DNA of 64,000 bases from Alcanivorax sp. (GTDB lineage Bacteria > Pseudomonadota > Gammaproteobacteria > Pseudomonadales > Alcanivoracaceae), in NCBI GenBank assembly GCA_022565695.1, contig JAIUME010000002.1, forward strand, positions 186,001 through 250,000. The letters run 5' to 3'. The notes below the pieces were generated by a model, which made no database searches, had not been told where the DNA came from, and was given only the letters and a program-made list of their open reading frames with translations. Position numbers and translations under genes: made by a program. This document shows positions 45,453 through 54,970 of this stretch, in pieces; within the stretch, counting starts at the first letter, position 1; the number at the start of each line of letters is the position of its first letter.

Positions 45453-46648
45453 CAGCCCTGCCCCACTCGCATACGCGCTGTAACGCCGCTGGCCTGGCTG
45501 CGTGCGGTGCCAATCTCGGCGCTCAGGCCTGCCGATTGCAACTGCTCACGCAGCGATTCCAGTGCCGAAAAATCCTGTGCATTCAGATCCAGCAGTAACA
45601 CGCTGTCTCGCTCGTCGTACTGCAGCCGCCGGGGCACCACGCCCTGATCTGCCGCCGCACCGATAATTTCACCCGTTGGGCCCATCAACGCCAGGAAGCC
45701 GCTGCCACCCGCGCCGCCGGAGAGCCGGTTGATCTGGGTCTGGAACTCCGTGACGATCATCTGCGGACGGCTCGCGGCAGGGAACAGTTCCTGGTACAGC
45801 GCCACGGAGGCCTGTGCGGCTTCCTGCGCTGCAGCCTCGTATTGCCACTTTTGCACCAGCAACAGGCCCCAGACACAGACGAGCACGACAGCAGAGAGCC
45901 TGGCCACAGGTATCCAGGGCGCAAGCAATGTCTGCTGCATGCCGGCGGACCCTTTCTGGGGGCGCAGTGCGCCATGCAGCAGGGCAATCCGGTCGCCAGC
46001 GGAAATCGCCCGGGCAAAATGGCTGAATAGCTCACCCGCGTCATCAATATGCTGGAAGTCGGCGTCACCCAGCCCCATCAGCGCTGGTAGCGCTGTCGCC
46101 TCCGCAACCGGCAGCAGAAGTGCCTGCCCGGGTGCCGGCACACACAGGACGTCTGGCGCCCGGTCACCGGCACTGTGTTCAACACTTGCCTGCAGCCCCT
46201 GTTGAAGCACCATGCAAGGCGCCTGATCGCGCAACAGATCCGCATCCACCCAGGCACCGGCGATGCGCACATGGCCCGCCTCACGACACCAGTCCAGCAA
46301 CTGCTCCAGGCCGTCGCGCTCACAGGCGACAACCGGGTACTGCTCGTCCAGCGCTTTCCCGTGGGCATACCACAGCTCTTCATTGCGGCCCAGAACGGAC
46401 TCTTCGAGCAGGTACGGCAGCACTTTCTGGATATGCCGCCCCTGGCGCTTGCTCAGCGCCACACGCGTCAGCAGTGCGTCGCCGGAGGACAGGACGAGAT
46501 GCACGTCACCACGGGCCTGCGCCAGGGCATCTTCGAGCAAGCCCCCGGCGGTATCGCCGTCTGCGGTGCGCCAATAAGCTGCGACGTCAGAGGGTTGCTC
46601 TGCGCGCAGCGCACCGGCGGCCAGGTAGATCAATCTGCGTTCATCCAT
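45452..46648 (-). CDS. gspL: Type II secretion system protein GspL
   Basis: About 398 residues: a cytoplasmic actin-like domain (about 1-245; VHLVLSSGDALLTRVALSK, ICHIQ-type strand KVLPYLLEE), a membrane helix (LSAVVLVCVWGLLLVQKW) and a periplasmic domain that interacts with GspM. The cytoplasmic domain recruits the GspE ATPase. The ATG is preferred over the preceding GTG; both lie inside the gspK end. Confidence 0.92.
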   Translation of the reverse strand: MDERRLIYLAAGALRAEQPSDVAAYWRTADGDTAGGLLEDALAQARGDVHLVLSSGDALLTRVALSKRQGRHIQKVLPYLLEESVLGRNEELWYAHGKALDEQYPVVACERDGLEQLLDWCREAGHVRIAGAWVDADLLRDQAPCMVLQQGLQASVEHSAGDRAPDVLCVPAPGQALLLPVAEATALPALMGLGDADFQHIDDAGELFSHFARAISAGDRIALLHGALRPQKGSAGMQQTLLAPWIPVARLSAVVLVCVWGLLLVQKWQYEAAAQEAAQASVALYQELFPAASRPQMIVTEFQTQINRLSGGAGGSGFLALMGPTGEIIGAAADQGVVPRRLQYDERDSVLLLDLNAQDFSALESLREQLQSAGLSAEIGTARSQASGVTARMRVGQG

Positions 46649-47726
46649 CACTGTTATCTGTTCCGTTATTTATTCCGTCTGACAGCGACTCACTGTAAAA
46701 AGGATTGCACGGTGGCTCAAGCGGCCCGAGGATCGGCACCAGTTGCCGGCTGAAGACATCTGTAGGGCCCTGCTCAAGCCGCATGATGCGTGTCACCAGC
46801 CGACTGCGCTGATCATTGCGCCGCACGTCGATCATCACCTGGAAGTAGCTGGAACGCACATCCAGTTTGTCCTGCAATGCCTGGCGAGCATCAGCCTCCA
46901 TGGCACTGAAAGGCGCCTGCGCCATCAACTCATCAATCGAACCGATAGCCCCCTCTTCCCGCAACGCCACAATCTGCTGGGTCCCGGCACTGCCCACATT
47001 ATCAGCAAACACGGCGTCGAGCACCGGTTGCGCTGCGGTATTGACGTTGAGTCGGGCGTCCAGCGGCAATGCACTGAACAGGCCCCAGAACAGCGGATCC
47101 GGCACATCGCCGGCGGTCATGCTGCGCAGGGCCCGCAATTCACTTTCATGTACCACCGGAGCGTTGGGTGTGCGGCGCCAGCGGTAATCCGGATCCTCGG
47201 CGCCCTCGATACCGTCGACGATATTGTTGGAGTCGATCCAGTCGGCCATTTCGTGGGACAGCCGTTCGGCCTTGCCCGGATCGGTCAGTGTTGACCGCAA
47301 CAGGGCCGCCAGACGCTCTCGCCAGATCTCGTCGCGCACGAACTCGGTACCCTGCTGGGTCACCAGCCAGTTGAGATTGAAACGTCCCTGCAGATCCTGA
47401 ACGGTGGCGCTGAGCACGGCGTCCTCATAGGGCGTCGGCGGCAGGTTCACCGGCCACTGCTCCTCCACGCAATCATCCACCATGGCGTTATTGTTGCGGT
47501 CGTCCTCCAGGTCATCAATCAGTCCCTGAATGGCAACCGTCTCCGCCGCAATGGCGTACTGGTAGCGCTGATCCCAGTCTGTCAGGTTTTCGGTGCGGGC
47601 GCGGAAGCGGTCTTGCCGGAACATGACCTCAGTGGCGATCACCGTCATCAGGGAGACGATCATCAGCACCACAATCAGGGCCATACCTTGCTGGCGACTG
47701 ACACCCTGGCGACTGGAGCGTGTCAT
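46641..47726 (-). CDS. gspK: Type II secretion minor pseudopilin GspK
   Basis: 361 residues. The type III signal peptide RQQG/MALIVVLMIVSLMTVIATE is cut before Met; unlike major pseudopilins, GspK lacks the usual Glu5. The large globular domain is typical of the tip subunit (LDARLNVNTAAQPVLDAVF is the helix-hairpin region). It completes the tip with GspI and GspJ. The chosen ATG overlaps the gspJ stop; the longer frame upstream is in gspJ. Confidence 0.92.
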   Translation of the reverse strand: MTRSSRQGVSRQQGMALIVVLMIVSLMTVIATEVMFRQDRFRARTENLTDWDQRYQYAIAAETVAIQGLIDDLEDDRNNNAMVDDCVEEQWPVNLPPTPYEDAVLSATVQDLQGRFNLNWLVTQQGTEFVRDEIWRERLAALLRSTLTDPGKAERLSHEMADWIDSNNIVDGIEGAEDPDYRWRRTPNAPVVHESELRALRSMTAGDVPDPLFWGLFSALPLDARLNVNTAAQPVLDAVFADNVGSAGTQQIVALREEGAIGSIDELMAQAPFSAMEADARQALQDKLDVRSSYFQVMIDVRRNDQRSRLVTRIMRLEQGPTDVFSRQLVPILGPLEPPCNPFYSESLSDGINNGTDNSDG

Positions 47727-48382
47727 GGCTGGCTCCAGGGATTGACTACCGTGCGGTAGAAACGCTGGATGCTTGTCTCGTCCAGAAAAGTCAGTTCCAT
47801 ATCGATGCTGCGCGGCAATCGCTGGAACAGTGGCGGGGTCTGCGCCAGCTCGACGTCCGGCCACTCGTCCCGCCAGATCCATTCACCCTGGGGCCCGCGA
47901 TCCAGAAACCGGAAACGGATCTCTTCCACATCGCCGAGGATGATCGTGTCCACCGGTTCAGTGCCCTGGTTCTGATCAACCGCCGGCCAGTGGCGGCGAA
48001 TCAGCTGCTGGTCCTCGTCAACAAAGTATGCGACGCGCTGCATCTGGCTGCGCTGACGCAGATCGAACGGGTTGGCCCAGCCCAGGCGCGTGAATTCGAA
48101 CTGTTCGAGCGTGCCACGCACGGCAGGTTGCGTATCACCAAACGCATCGCGGGCAGGTCGTGCCACCAATTGCTCGATATCCTGTGCCAGAAAAATCAGC
48201 GCGCGCTGCCGGTCCTCCTGGCTGGTGGCGTGCCGAGCGAGAATGTCGCGGTTATCCAGCGCTGTGCTGAATGCGAGCTGCGCAGCCATATACATGAACG
48301 CGAACAGCGCGATGGCGATAACCACTTCCAGCAGCGTAAAGCCCGACTGCCGGGATCGTGAAGACTCTGCTGTGAGCGTCAT
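47723..48382 (-). CDS. gspJ: Type II secretion minor pseudopilin GspJ
   Basis: 219 residues. Prepilin signal RQSG/FTLLEVVIAIALFAF with Glu5 in place, then the GspJ core (DRQRALIFLAQDIEQLVARP, YFVDEDQQLIRRHW). It overlaps gspI by four bases and gspK by four. Confidence 0.94.
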   Translation of the reverse strand: MTLTAESSRSRQSGFTLLEVVIAIALFAFMYMAAQLAFSTALDNRDILARHATSQEDRQRALIFLAQDIEQLVARPARDAFGDTQPAVRGTLEQFEFTRLGWANPFDLRQRSQMQRVAYFVDEDQQLIRRHWPAVDQNQGTEPVDTIILGDVEEIRFRFLDRGPQGEWIWRDEWPDVELAQTPPLFQRLPRSIDMELTFLDETSIQRFYRTVVNPWSQP

Positions 48383-48816
48383 GCGCCGCCTCCCCCGTCA
48401 TCAGGCTGGACTTCCACTGCTTCGGCGGCGGGCTTGCCGAGCAGACTGGTCAGTACATAGAGCACAGAGCGCTCCCTGCCACCGGTGGCCTCGGGGCCAA
48501 CCTCGATATCCACCCGGCGCGTATCCGGATAGGGACCGTTGCTGATACGTGTGCGTATCTGCCAGGTGCGTGTGTCGCGCTCGAGTTTTTCATCCTGAAT
48601 GCCGTTATCCGGCCACTCCTGGTATACCTGCAACTCAACCAGCTTGTTGGTGGCGACCATATACGCCTGGGTGCGGTCATCCAGCATGCTGGTATTCACG
48701 GCGGCGGTGCCCATGCTCTGCATCAGTGCCATGATGGCGAAGACAAGGATGCCCAGCGCCACCAGCACCTCGAGCAGGGTGAAGCCGCGCTGGCGCCTTG
48801 CAGGCTCGCGCTTCAT
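48379..48816 (-). CDS. gspI: Type II secretion minor pseudopilin GspI
   Basis: 145 residues. Prepilin signal RQRG/FTLLEVLVALGILVFAI with Glu5, then the small GspI domain (MVATNKLVELQVYQEWP). Overlaps gspH and gspJ by four bases on each side. Confidence 0.94.
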   Translation of the reverse strand: MKREPARRQRGFTLLEVLVALGILVFAIMALMQSMGTAAVNTSMLDDRTQAYMVATNKLVELQVYQEWPDNGIQDEKLERDTRTWQIRTRISNGPYPDTRRVDIEVGPEATGGRERSVLYVLTSLLGKPAAEAVEVQPDDGGGGA

Positions 48817-49418
48817 AGCTCGTCGTCCTCGATGCTAACGCGGGAAAAGGCACTGAGATTCAGCACCACCGGCATGCGTTGTGAGCCGATCAGTTCAAGC
48901 GTCAGCCTGGCAGGCGTCGCTTCGCCGCTGGGAAAGAAAAAAAGCTGTGGCCGGGTATCCTTGTCGTCCCCGTCCTCACCCGCAACCAGCCTTGCTTCGG
49001 CCGCCGTCGCAATAGTGATACCGCCATGACTGTCGGAGGCCTCTTCTTCGGGGGTATCGAGGTCCCACTCCAGGCGCAGATCATCATCGAGGCGCCAGGT
49101 TTCAAGACCGACGCGGGACTGGCCGCCAAAGACGACAAATTTCTGTTCCGCCGGATCAAACCGCATGGGTATCACCCGGTTTTCCTCCAGGCGCACGCCC
49201 AGCAGCTCGCCGCTGAAGACGCTGTGCTCGCCCACCGAGGCGAGCACGTCCTGCAGGCGCAGCGCCCCCTGATCAAGGTCTCTGTCGTTACCGACAATCA
49301 TGTTCGGCACCAGCAAGGCGGCGAACACCCCTATCAGAACAATGACGATGAGGACTTCAATCAGCGTGAAGCCGCGCTCAGTCTCGGCGCTGGAGCTCAC
49401 GGTAGTTGAGATCGGCAT
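48813..49418 (-). CDS. gspH: Type II secretion minor pseudopilin GspH
   Basis: 201 residues with TERG/FTLIEVLIVIVLIGVFA as prepilin signal and Glu5, then a GspH-type beta domain. The ATG lies 41 bases inside gspG, a long overlap for this operon; no nearer ATG exists between the gspG end and the signal motif, though a GTG six codons in would shorten it. Confidence 0.92.
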   Translation of the reverse strand: MPISTTVSSSAETERGFTLIEVLIVIVLIGVFAALLVPNMIVGNDRDLDQGALRLQDVLASVGEHSVFSGELLGVRLEENRVIPMRFDPAEQKFVVFGGQSRVGLETWRLDDDLRLEWDLDTPEEEASDSHGGITIATAAEARLVAGEDGDDKDTRPQLFFFPSGEATPARLTLELIGSQRMPVVLNLSAFSRVSIEDDEL

Positions 49419-49821
49419 TGTTGCCCTCGCCGCCCTCGACGCCGTCAGCGCCCAGGGAAATCAGGTCATAGGGCCCGGACGAACCGGGACTGATATAGAC
49501 GTAATCATTACCCCAGGGGTCCTCAGGAATGCGCGAAAGATACCCGCCCTCGGGCCAGCTCCGGGCATTGCTCGGGCGCTCCACCAGCGCCCGCAGCCCC
49601 TCTTCCGTGGTCGGATAGCGGCTGTTGTGAAGCCGGAACATGTCCAGTGCCGAAGCAATGCTGGCCATATTGGACTTTGCCAGGTCCACGCGGGCCTGCT
49701 CCCCCTGGCCAATCACATTGGGCACGATCATTGCGGCCAGAAGCCCCAGAATGGCCACCACCACCATGATTTCAATCAGCGTGAGGCCTTTCTGGGCCTT
49801 GCGCCGCGCCTGAATATTCAT
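49378..49821 (-). CDS. gspG: Type II secretion major pseudopilin GspG
   Basis: 147 residues, usual size. The prepilin site is KAQKG/LTLIEIMVVVAILGLLAA; Leu rather than Phe follows the cut, and Glu5 is present. RYPTTEEGLRALVERP and the calcium-site region DPWGNDYVYISPG, SLGADGVEGGEGNNADL are clear. It forms the periplasmic pseudopilus. I use the ATG before NIQARRK; upstream in-frame codons belong to the 98-bp spacer after gspF. Confidence 0.97.
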   Translation of the reverse strand: MNIQARRKAQKGLTLIEIMVVVAILGLLAAMIVPNVIGQGEQARVDLAKSNMASIASALDMFRLHNSRYPTTEEGLRALVERPSNARSWPEGGYLSRIPEDPWGNDYVYISPGSSGPYDLISLGADGVEGGEGNNADLNYRELQRRD

Positions 49822-49919
49822 CTCTTTCTCCGCTTGTTGTCTGTTGCCGATCCACATCCCCGAAGCGGGATGCCATTGACCGTACGCCAACCCCGTAAGT
49901 CCATCGTGCAAGTATTGCA

Positions 49920-51143
49920 TCAAATACCGAAAAGCGCGTTCATCTGCATGATCGGCTGCATCATCGCAATCACGATCAGCGCCACCAGTGACGCCATCAC
50001 CAGCAGCATGGCAGGGCCCAGCAGCCCCACCACTGTATTGACCACACCGGTCAACTCTCGTTCCTGATACTCCGCCGCACGATTCAGCATGCGATCCAGC
50101 TCGCCACTGGCCTCACCGCTGGCAATCATCTGCACGAGCATGGGCGGGAAATAGCCGCTGACTTCCAGCGCCCGGCTCAGGCTGCCACCTTCACGGACCT
50201 TGCTCGCCGCCTTCTTGACCGCTTCACGCACCGCCAGGTTGCCTACCACCTGGCTGGAGATGGCCAGCGCCTCCACCAGGGGCACGCCACTGCGTGAGAG
50301 GATGCCCAGGGTGCTGGCCAGACGTGAGCTGTCGGCAGTACAGATCAGCTTGCCAAACACCGGCATGCGGGCCAGGCGCTGGTGCACGCGCATGCGGAAT
50401 GCGGGTGAGCGCATGGCCCGGGCAAAGGCGAAGCCGCCGGTGACGATCAGCACCACGGCAAGCCATAACCAGTCGCGGAAAAAGTCACTGACGGTGATCA
50501 TCACCCGGGTCAGTGTCGGCAACCCCTCTTCATTCCGGGCGAACACTTCCACCATGCGCGGGACCACGTAGGTCATCATCAGTGTGATGATCAGAATCGA
50601 GAACACCATGATGAAAGCCGGATAGATCAATGATTGCATCACTGAGCGGCCGGTATCGTGCCGGTTCTCCAGATATTCTGACAGCTGCTCCAGCACCTGT
50701 TCCAGATGGCCGCTCTGCTCGCCCGCGGCTACTGTGGCACGGTACATTTCCGGGAATGCCCGGGGGAATTCGCCCATGCTCTGTGCCAGACCATAGCCCT
50801 CGGTCACCTTGGCCCGCACTGCCAGTACGATACGCTCGATATGCGGGCGCCCCGCCTGGCGGGCCACCGCAGACAAGGCCTGCTCCACAGGCATGCCGGA
50901 GCGGATCAGCGTGGATAGCTGGCGCGTAATCAATGCCTGTTCTGCGGTATTCAGGCGCCCGGAACGGGAGAAGCTGGAGAACAGCGTACTGCCGCTCTTG
51001 CGGTCACGGGTCTCGCGTACCTCAAGCGGCACCCAGCCCTTGTCGCGCAGCTGTTGGCGAACCTGGCGGGCGCTGTCGGCTTCCACCATGCCCTTGCGGA
51101 CCTTGCCACGCGCATCCAGTGAACGGTATTCAAACGCCGACAT
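49920..51143 (-). CDS. gspF: Type II secretion inner-membrane protein GspF
   Basis: 407 residues with two GspF domains and three membrane helices (near 170-195, 220-242 and 375-397). The start MSAFEYRSLDARGKVRKGMVE and RSGMPVEQALSAVARQAG are family signatures. It is the platform protein that couples the GspE ATPase to pseudopilus assembly. Length and motifs are normal. Confidence 0.96.
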   Translation of the reverse strand: MSAFEYRSLDARGKVRKGMVEADSARQVRQQLRDKGWVPLEVRETRDRKSGSTLFSSFSRSGRLNTAEQALITRQLSTLIRSGMPVEQALSAVARQAGRPHIERIVLAVRAKVTEGYGLAQSMGEFPRAFPEMYRATVAAGEQSGHLEQVLEQLSEYLENRHDTGRSVMQSLIYPAFIMVFSILIITLMMTYVVPRMVEVFARNEEGLPTLTRVMITVSDFFRDWLWLAVVLIVTGGFAFARAMRSPAFRMRVHQRLARMPVFGKLICTADSSRLASTLGILSRSGVPLVEALAISSQVVGNLAVREAVKKAASKVREGGSLSRALEVSGYFPPMLVQMIASGEASGELDRMLNRAAEYQERELTGVVNTVVGLLGPAMLLVMASLVALIVIAMMQPIMQMNALFGI

Positions 51144-51163
51144 AGCGGAGCTCCCTTCCCTGC

Positions 51164-52684
51164 TCAGCTCTCACGGGTAACACGCAGCACTTCCTCCACG
51201 GTCGTGTCGCCAGCCAGCACCTTGCGCCAGCCGTCGGTGCGGATCCCGGGGGTGCGTTTGCGCGCGTGGCGCTCCAGGTGTTGTTCGCTGGCCTTGTCAT
51301 GAATGAACTCGCGCATCTCGTCATCCACGACCACCAGCTCGTAGATACCGGTCCGGCCCCGATAGCCCTGATGATTACATTCATCACAGCCCTTGTGGCG
51401 GTAGAGGGTCACGCTCTCCCCTTCGGCATAGCCCATCAATGCGAGCTCGCCGGCGGAGGCCTGGTAAGGTTCCTTGCAGCTGTCACACAACACCCGCACC
51501 AGCCGCTGTGCCATGACGCCCAGCAAGCTGGAGGACAGCAGAAATGGCTCGATCCCCATGTCCTGCAATCGGGTCACGGCACCGACCGCCGTGTTGGTGT
51601 GCAATGTCGAGAGCACCAGGTGCCCGGTAAGACTGGCCTGGACCGCAATTTCAGCGGTCTCCAGATCCCGGATCTCACCGATCATCACCACATCCGGATC
51701 CTGACGCAGGATCGCTCTCAGGCCGCGGGCAAACGTCATGTCCACCTTGTTGGAGACCTGGGTCTGACCGATGCCCTCAAGCTGGTATTCGACCGGGTCT
51801 TCCACGGTCAGGATGTTGCGCGAGGAATCGTTGAGCTCTGTCAGGCTGGCGTACAGGGTGGTGGTCTTGCCCGAGCCCGTGGGGCCGGTGACCAGAATGA
51901 TGCCGTGGGGTTTGTGAATCTGCGCCATCATTTCCTGATAGCACACATCGCCCATCCCCAGATGGCCGAGTTGCAGGCGCCCGGCCTGCTTGTCCAGCAG
52001 ACGCAGCACCACCCGCTCGCCATTGCTGGCGGGCATGGTCGACACACGCACATCCACGTCACGGCCGCCGATGCGCAGGGAAATACGGCCATCCTGTGGC
52101 ACCCGCTTTTCAGCGATGTCCAGGCGCGCCATCACCTTGATCCGTGACACCAGCAGCGGCGCCAGCTCGCGCCGGGGGGAAAGGATCTCCCGCAGCACAC
52201 CGTCCACGCGCATGCGCACCAGCAGGCGACGTTCGAAGGTCTCGATATGGATATCCGAGGCATTCTCGCGAATGGCTTCCTGCAGCAAGGCGTTGATCAG
52301 ACGGATGATCGGCGCATCGTCCTCTTGCTCCAGCAGGTCAGACGTTTCCGGCAGTGCCTCGGCCAGGCTGGCCAGATCGATGCCCTCGAGGTTGTCTGCG
52401 GCTTCCGCCGCCGCGCCCCGCTGCTGCTCATAGGCGATCGCCATGGCACCGGCAAAGCCGCCTTCGTCCAGCGCCACGACCTGCGGCAGGTCACCCAGCC
52501 AGCGGCGCACTTCGGCAAACACCTGGATGTCTACCGGCGGCACGCAGCACAACTGCCGTGCCGGCCCGCTGCCGCGCAGCAGGACCTTGTGGCGACGGGC
52601 ATAGCTGTAGGGCAGCATCTCGCGGGATGCCACCGCCGGGATGATGTCATCCTCAAGCTCCGGGCCAATCTCAGCTTCCGACAT
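51164..52684 (-). CDS. gspE: Type II secretion ATPase GspE
   Basis: 506 residues. An N-terminal GspE_N domain (about 20-110), then the ATPase core with Walker [13 protein letters not shown], Asp box [14 protein letters not shown], Walker B and His boxes ([31 protein letters not shown]) and the zinc-binding [17 protein letters not shown]. It powers secretion. It is the first gene of the operon seen here; gspC and gspD, normally upstream, are not in this window and must be elsewhere, as in the split xcp cluster of Pseudomonas. Confidence 0.97.
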   Translation of the reverse strand: MSEAEIGPELEDDIIPAVASREMLPYSYARRHKVLLRGSGPARQLCCVPPVDIQVFAEVRRWLGDLPQVVALDEGGFAGAMAIAYEQQRGAAAEAADNLEGIDLASLAEALPETSDLLEQEDDAPIIRLINALLQEAIRENASDIHIETFERRLLVRMRVDGVLREILSPRRELAPLLVSRIKVMARLDIAEKRVPQDGRISLRIGGRDVDVRVSTMPASNGERVVLRLLDKQAGRLQLGHLGMGDVCYQEMMAQIHKPHGIILVTGPTGSGKTTTLYASLTELNDSSRNILTVEDPVEYQLEGIGQTQVSNKVDMTFARGLRAILRQDPDVVMIGEIRDLETAEIAVQASLTGHLVLSTLHTNTAVGAVTRLQDMGIEPFLLSSSLLGVMAQRLVRVLCDSCKEPYQASAGELALMGYAEGESVTLYRHKGCDECNHQGYRGRTGIYELVVVDDEMREFIHDKASEQHLERHARKRTPGIRTDGWRKVLAGDTTVEEVLRVTRES

Positions 52685-52746
52685 GCGCCTGCTGTCTCTC
52701 CTGTCCGTGTAACTGATCCTGAATCTGGCACCGACCCTTTCCCGGA

Positions 52747-53895
52747 TCAGTACCGCTCCATCAATGCCTCGACAATCCCGCGACCGGCATCCGTCATGTC
52801 CAGGAACTGGAAACCGGCCAACCAGCCCTCTCCAGCGTCCTCATCGCGACACCAGACCACGCGGGCATCGAAACTCATGGTGTTGAGCCCGTTGATCTGC
52901 TCTGGCAGCACGACGCTCAGCGCCATGCGCTGTCCTTCGTCAAGGGCCTTGCGGGTAGACAGCTTGAAGCCGTCAATGCTCACATTCAGCAGCCGCCCTA
53001 CATTGCCACCAGTCGTGCGGTCGAACAATACCATCTCCCGGAATACCTTCTTGCGGGGGTAGCGCCGGGCGTCGCGCACCTGGCGCTCAGCACTGGAAAG
53101 GTCATCACCGGAGAACTCCCGAAACAGCACCACGCAGCCGCTGAAGGCGTCGCCACGCTGGTTGATCGGGCTGGCGCTGATATCGATACCCCGCCCTGCC
53201 CCGTCCACCGGGCGGGCAAACAGCGGCTGCTCATTGCGCCAGGAAGCCCCTTCGCTGCAATGCTCCAGCAGCGCCGAACCCTGCCATTGCCAGGGGGTAT
53301 TGCCTTCCTGATCCATGAACAGAATGCCGCTGAGCTGCGCGCCGACCAGATCATCCCGATTGCAGCCGAGCAGTGTACAGGCGGCATCATTACAGAATGA
53401 GATAGAGCCCTCGGCGTCGGTGCCCAGCACGCCCTCGCCCAGCGCCTGCAGCAGTCGCTCGTTTTCGTCCTTGAGGCGCTTCATCTGGACGACGGCCTGC
53501 TGCAGTTTGCGTTTCTGCATATCCAGGTCCAGGAAGACATTCACCTTGGCTTCCAGAACCTGCTTGTCGATCGGTTTGAACAGGTAGTCAACGGCGCCCG
53601 CTTCATAGCCCTTGAAAACGTAGCTCTGCTCTTTACTGATGGCTGTGACAAAGATAATCGGAATGCTGCGTGTGCGACGGCTCTGGCGCATCAACTCCGC
53701 CACCTCGAAGCCATCCATCTCCGGCATCTGCACATCCAGAAGCACCAGCGAAAAATCCTGCTTCAGCGCCAGTTGTAATGCCTCATTGCCGGACGTGGCC
53801 ATGACCAGATTGCGATTCGGCGCCTCCAGAATCGCTTCCAGTGCGATGAGATTTTCCTTGTGGTCATCAACGATGAGAATATTCTGCCTGATCAT
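52747..53895 (-). CDS. Response regulator with PAS and PilZ domains
   Basis: 382 residues. A receiver domain (1-125) with phospho-acceptor D54 in [13 protein letters not shown]; a coiled linker; a PAS domain (about 145-265); and a C-terminal PilZ domain with RRYPR (R277-R281) and NVSIDG (304-309), the two c-di-GMP-binding motifs. It would connect the phosphorelay to the second messenger. Receiver sequence is strikingly like the single-domain regulator two genes away (EAPNR, SKEQ-YVFKGY), so one is a copy of the other. It overlaps cheB by four bases. Confidence 0.9.
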   Translation of the reverse strand: MIRQNILIVDDHKENLIALEAILEAPNRNLVMATSGNEALQLALKQDFSLVLLDVQMPEMDGFEVAELMRQSRRTRSIPIIFVTAISKEQSYVFKGYEAGAVDYLFKPIDKQVLEAKVNVFLDLDMQKRKLQQAVVQMKRLKDENERLLQALGEGVLGTDAEGSISFCNDAACTLLGCNRDDLVGAQLSGILFMDQEGNTPWQWQGSALLEHCSEGASWRNEQPLFARPVDGAGRGIDISASPINQRGDAFSGCVVLFREFSGDDLSSAERQVRDARRYPRKKVFREMVLFDRTTGGNVGRLLNVSIDGFKLSTRKALDEGQRMALSVVLPEQINGLNTMSFDARVVWCRDEDAGEGWLAGFQFLDMTDAGRGIVEALMERY

Positions 53896-54473
53896 GCGCC
53901 CAACCCGAATACGAGTTCAGAAATCACATCACCGATGTCATCAAGATCGTGAATCTGGTCGATGCATCCGGTGGCGATGGCGGCCTCTGGCATGGTCCGC
54001 GCTTCCGCGGTAACCGGTGACTGAGCCATGGTGATTCCTCCTCTTTGTTTTATATACGTTATACCGGCTGCCCCGTCGTCATTGGCGCCAGTGAGGATAA
54101 CCCCAAGCAAACCCGGGCCATAAACATGCCCGGCGGAGAAAAACAGTTCATCAATAGAAGGCCGGGAATAATTCACCGGCGCAGCAAGTGAATAACACAC
54201 TGTATGGTCAACATCCACCAGCATGTGATAGCCCGGTGGCGCAACATATACACTTCCAGCCTCAATGGGTTCCTTCTCCATTGGCGCGACCACGCGCATC
54301 GCCGTACGCGTATCCAGTATCCAGGGCAGCTTGTCTCCCCCCGAGGGATGCTGGTGCTGCACCACCAGCACTGGCACCGGCAGGTTGGCAGGCAACTTGC
54401 CAAGCACCCGGCTGTATGCATCGAGCCCACCCCATGAGGCTCCGATTACCACCGCATTGATCCGTTGCCGCAT
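53892..54473 (-). CDS. cheB: CheB-type methylesterase domain protein, no receiver domain
   Basis: 193 residues, only the catalytic domain of CheB. The triad is intact: S13 in GASWGG, H40 in VVQHQHPSGG and D133 in LTGANDDGA. It would demethylate glutamyl methyl esters or deamidate glutamine on a receptor-like partner. The receiver half that normally gates CheB is missing; the two separate receivers next to it may replace that control. It overlaps the PilZ regulator gene. Confidence 0.92.
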   Translation of the reverse strand: MRQRINAVVIGASWGGLDAYSRVLGKLPANLPVPVLVVQHQHPSGGDKLPWILDTRTAMRVVAPMEKEPIEAGSVYVAPPGYHMLVDVDHTVCYSLAAPVNYSRPSIDELFFSAGHVYGPGLLGVILTGANDDGAAGITYIKQRGGITMAQSPVTAEARTMPEAAIATGCIDQIHDLDDIGDVISELVFGLGA

Positions 54474-54505
54474 TACACCCTGCCGTCATTGATCCGCGTC
54501 ACCAG

Positions 54506-54970
54506 CTACTTGTCGCCCCGATGTTTCTCCGCTTCATAGGCAGCGCGATATGCCTGGGCTTCCTTGAGCTTGGCCTGAAGCTCCCGGCGCTGCTGGTCCA
54601 GCTGCAGGAAGAAGTTTACCTTGCTTTGCAGGATCAGTGGATCCAGTGGCTTGAACAGATAATCCACGGCGCCGGACTGGTAGCCCTTGAACACATATTT
54701 CTGTTCCTTGCTGATCGCCGTCACAAAGATAATGGGGATATTCTGCGTGTCCTTGCGCTGACGCATCAGCTCGGCCACTTCGAAACCATCCATGCCCGGC
54801 ATCTGCACATCCAGCAGCACAAGGGACACATCCTCCTTGAGCAGCACCTTCAATGCTTCCGGCCCGGAGTGTGCCTTGATCAGTTCCCGGTTTGGCGCCT
54901 CGAGGATCGCGTCCAGGGAGACCAGGTTTGCGGGCTGGTCATCGACCATCAGTATCTTCTGCTGGGTCAT
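54506..54970 (-). CDS. Single-domain response regulator
   Basis: 154 residues, one receiver domain with D54 in [15 protein letters not shown] and Lys positions in FVTAISKEQ and YLFKPLDP, and a C-terminal charged coiled tail (QQRRELQAKLKEAQAYRAAY). No output domain, so it acts by protein contact or as a phosphate relay. It overlaps cheR by four bases and closely resembles the receiver of the PilZ regulator. Confidence 0.92.
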   Translation of the reverse strand: MTQQKILMVDDQPANLVSLDAILEAPNRELIKAHSGPEALKVLLKEDVSLVLLDVQMPGMDGFEVAELMRQRKDTQNIPIIFVTAISKEQKYVFKGYQSGAVDYLFKPLDPLILQSKVNFFLQLDQQRRELQAKLKEAQAYRAAYEAEKHRGDK

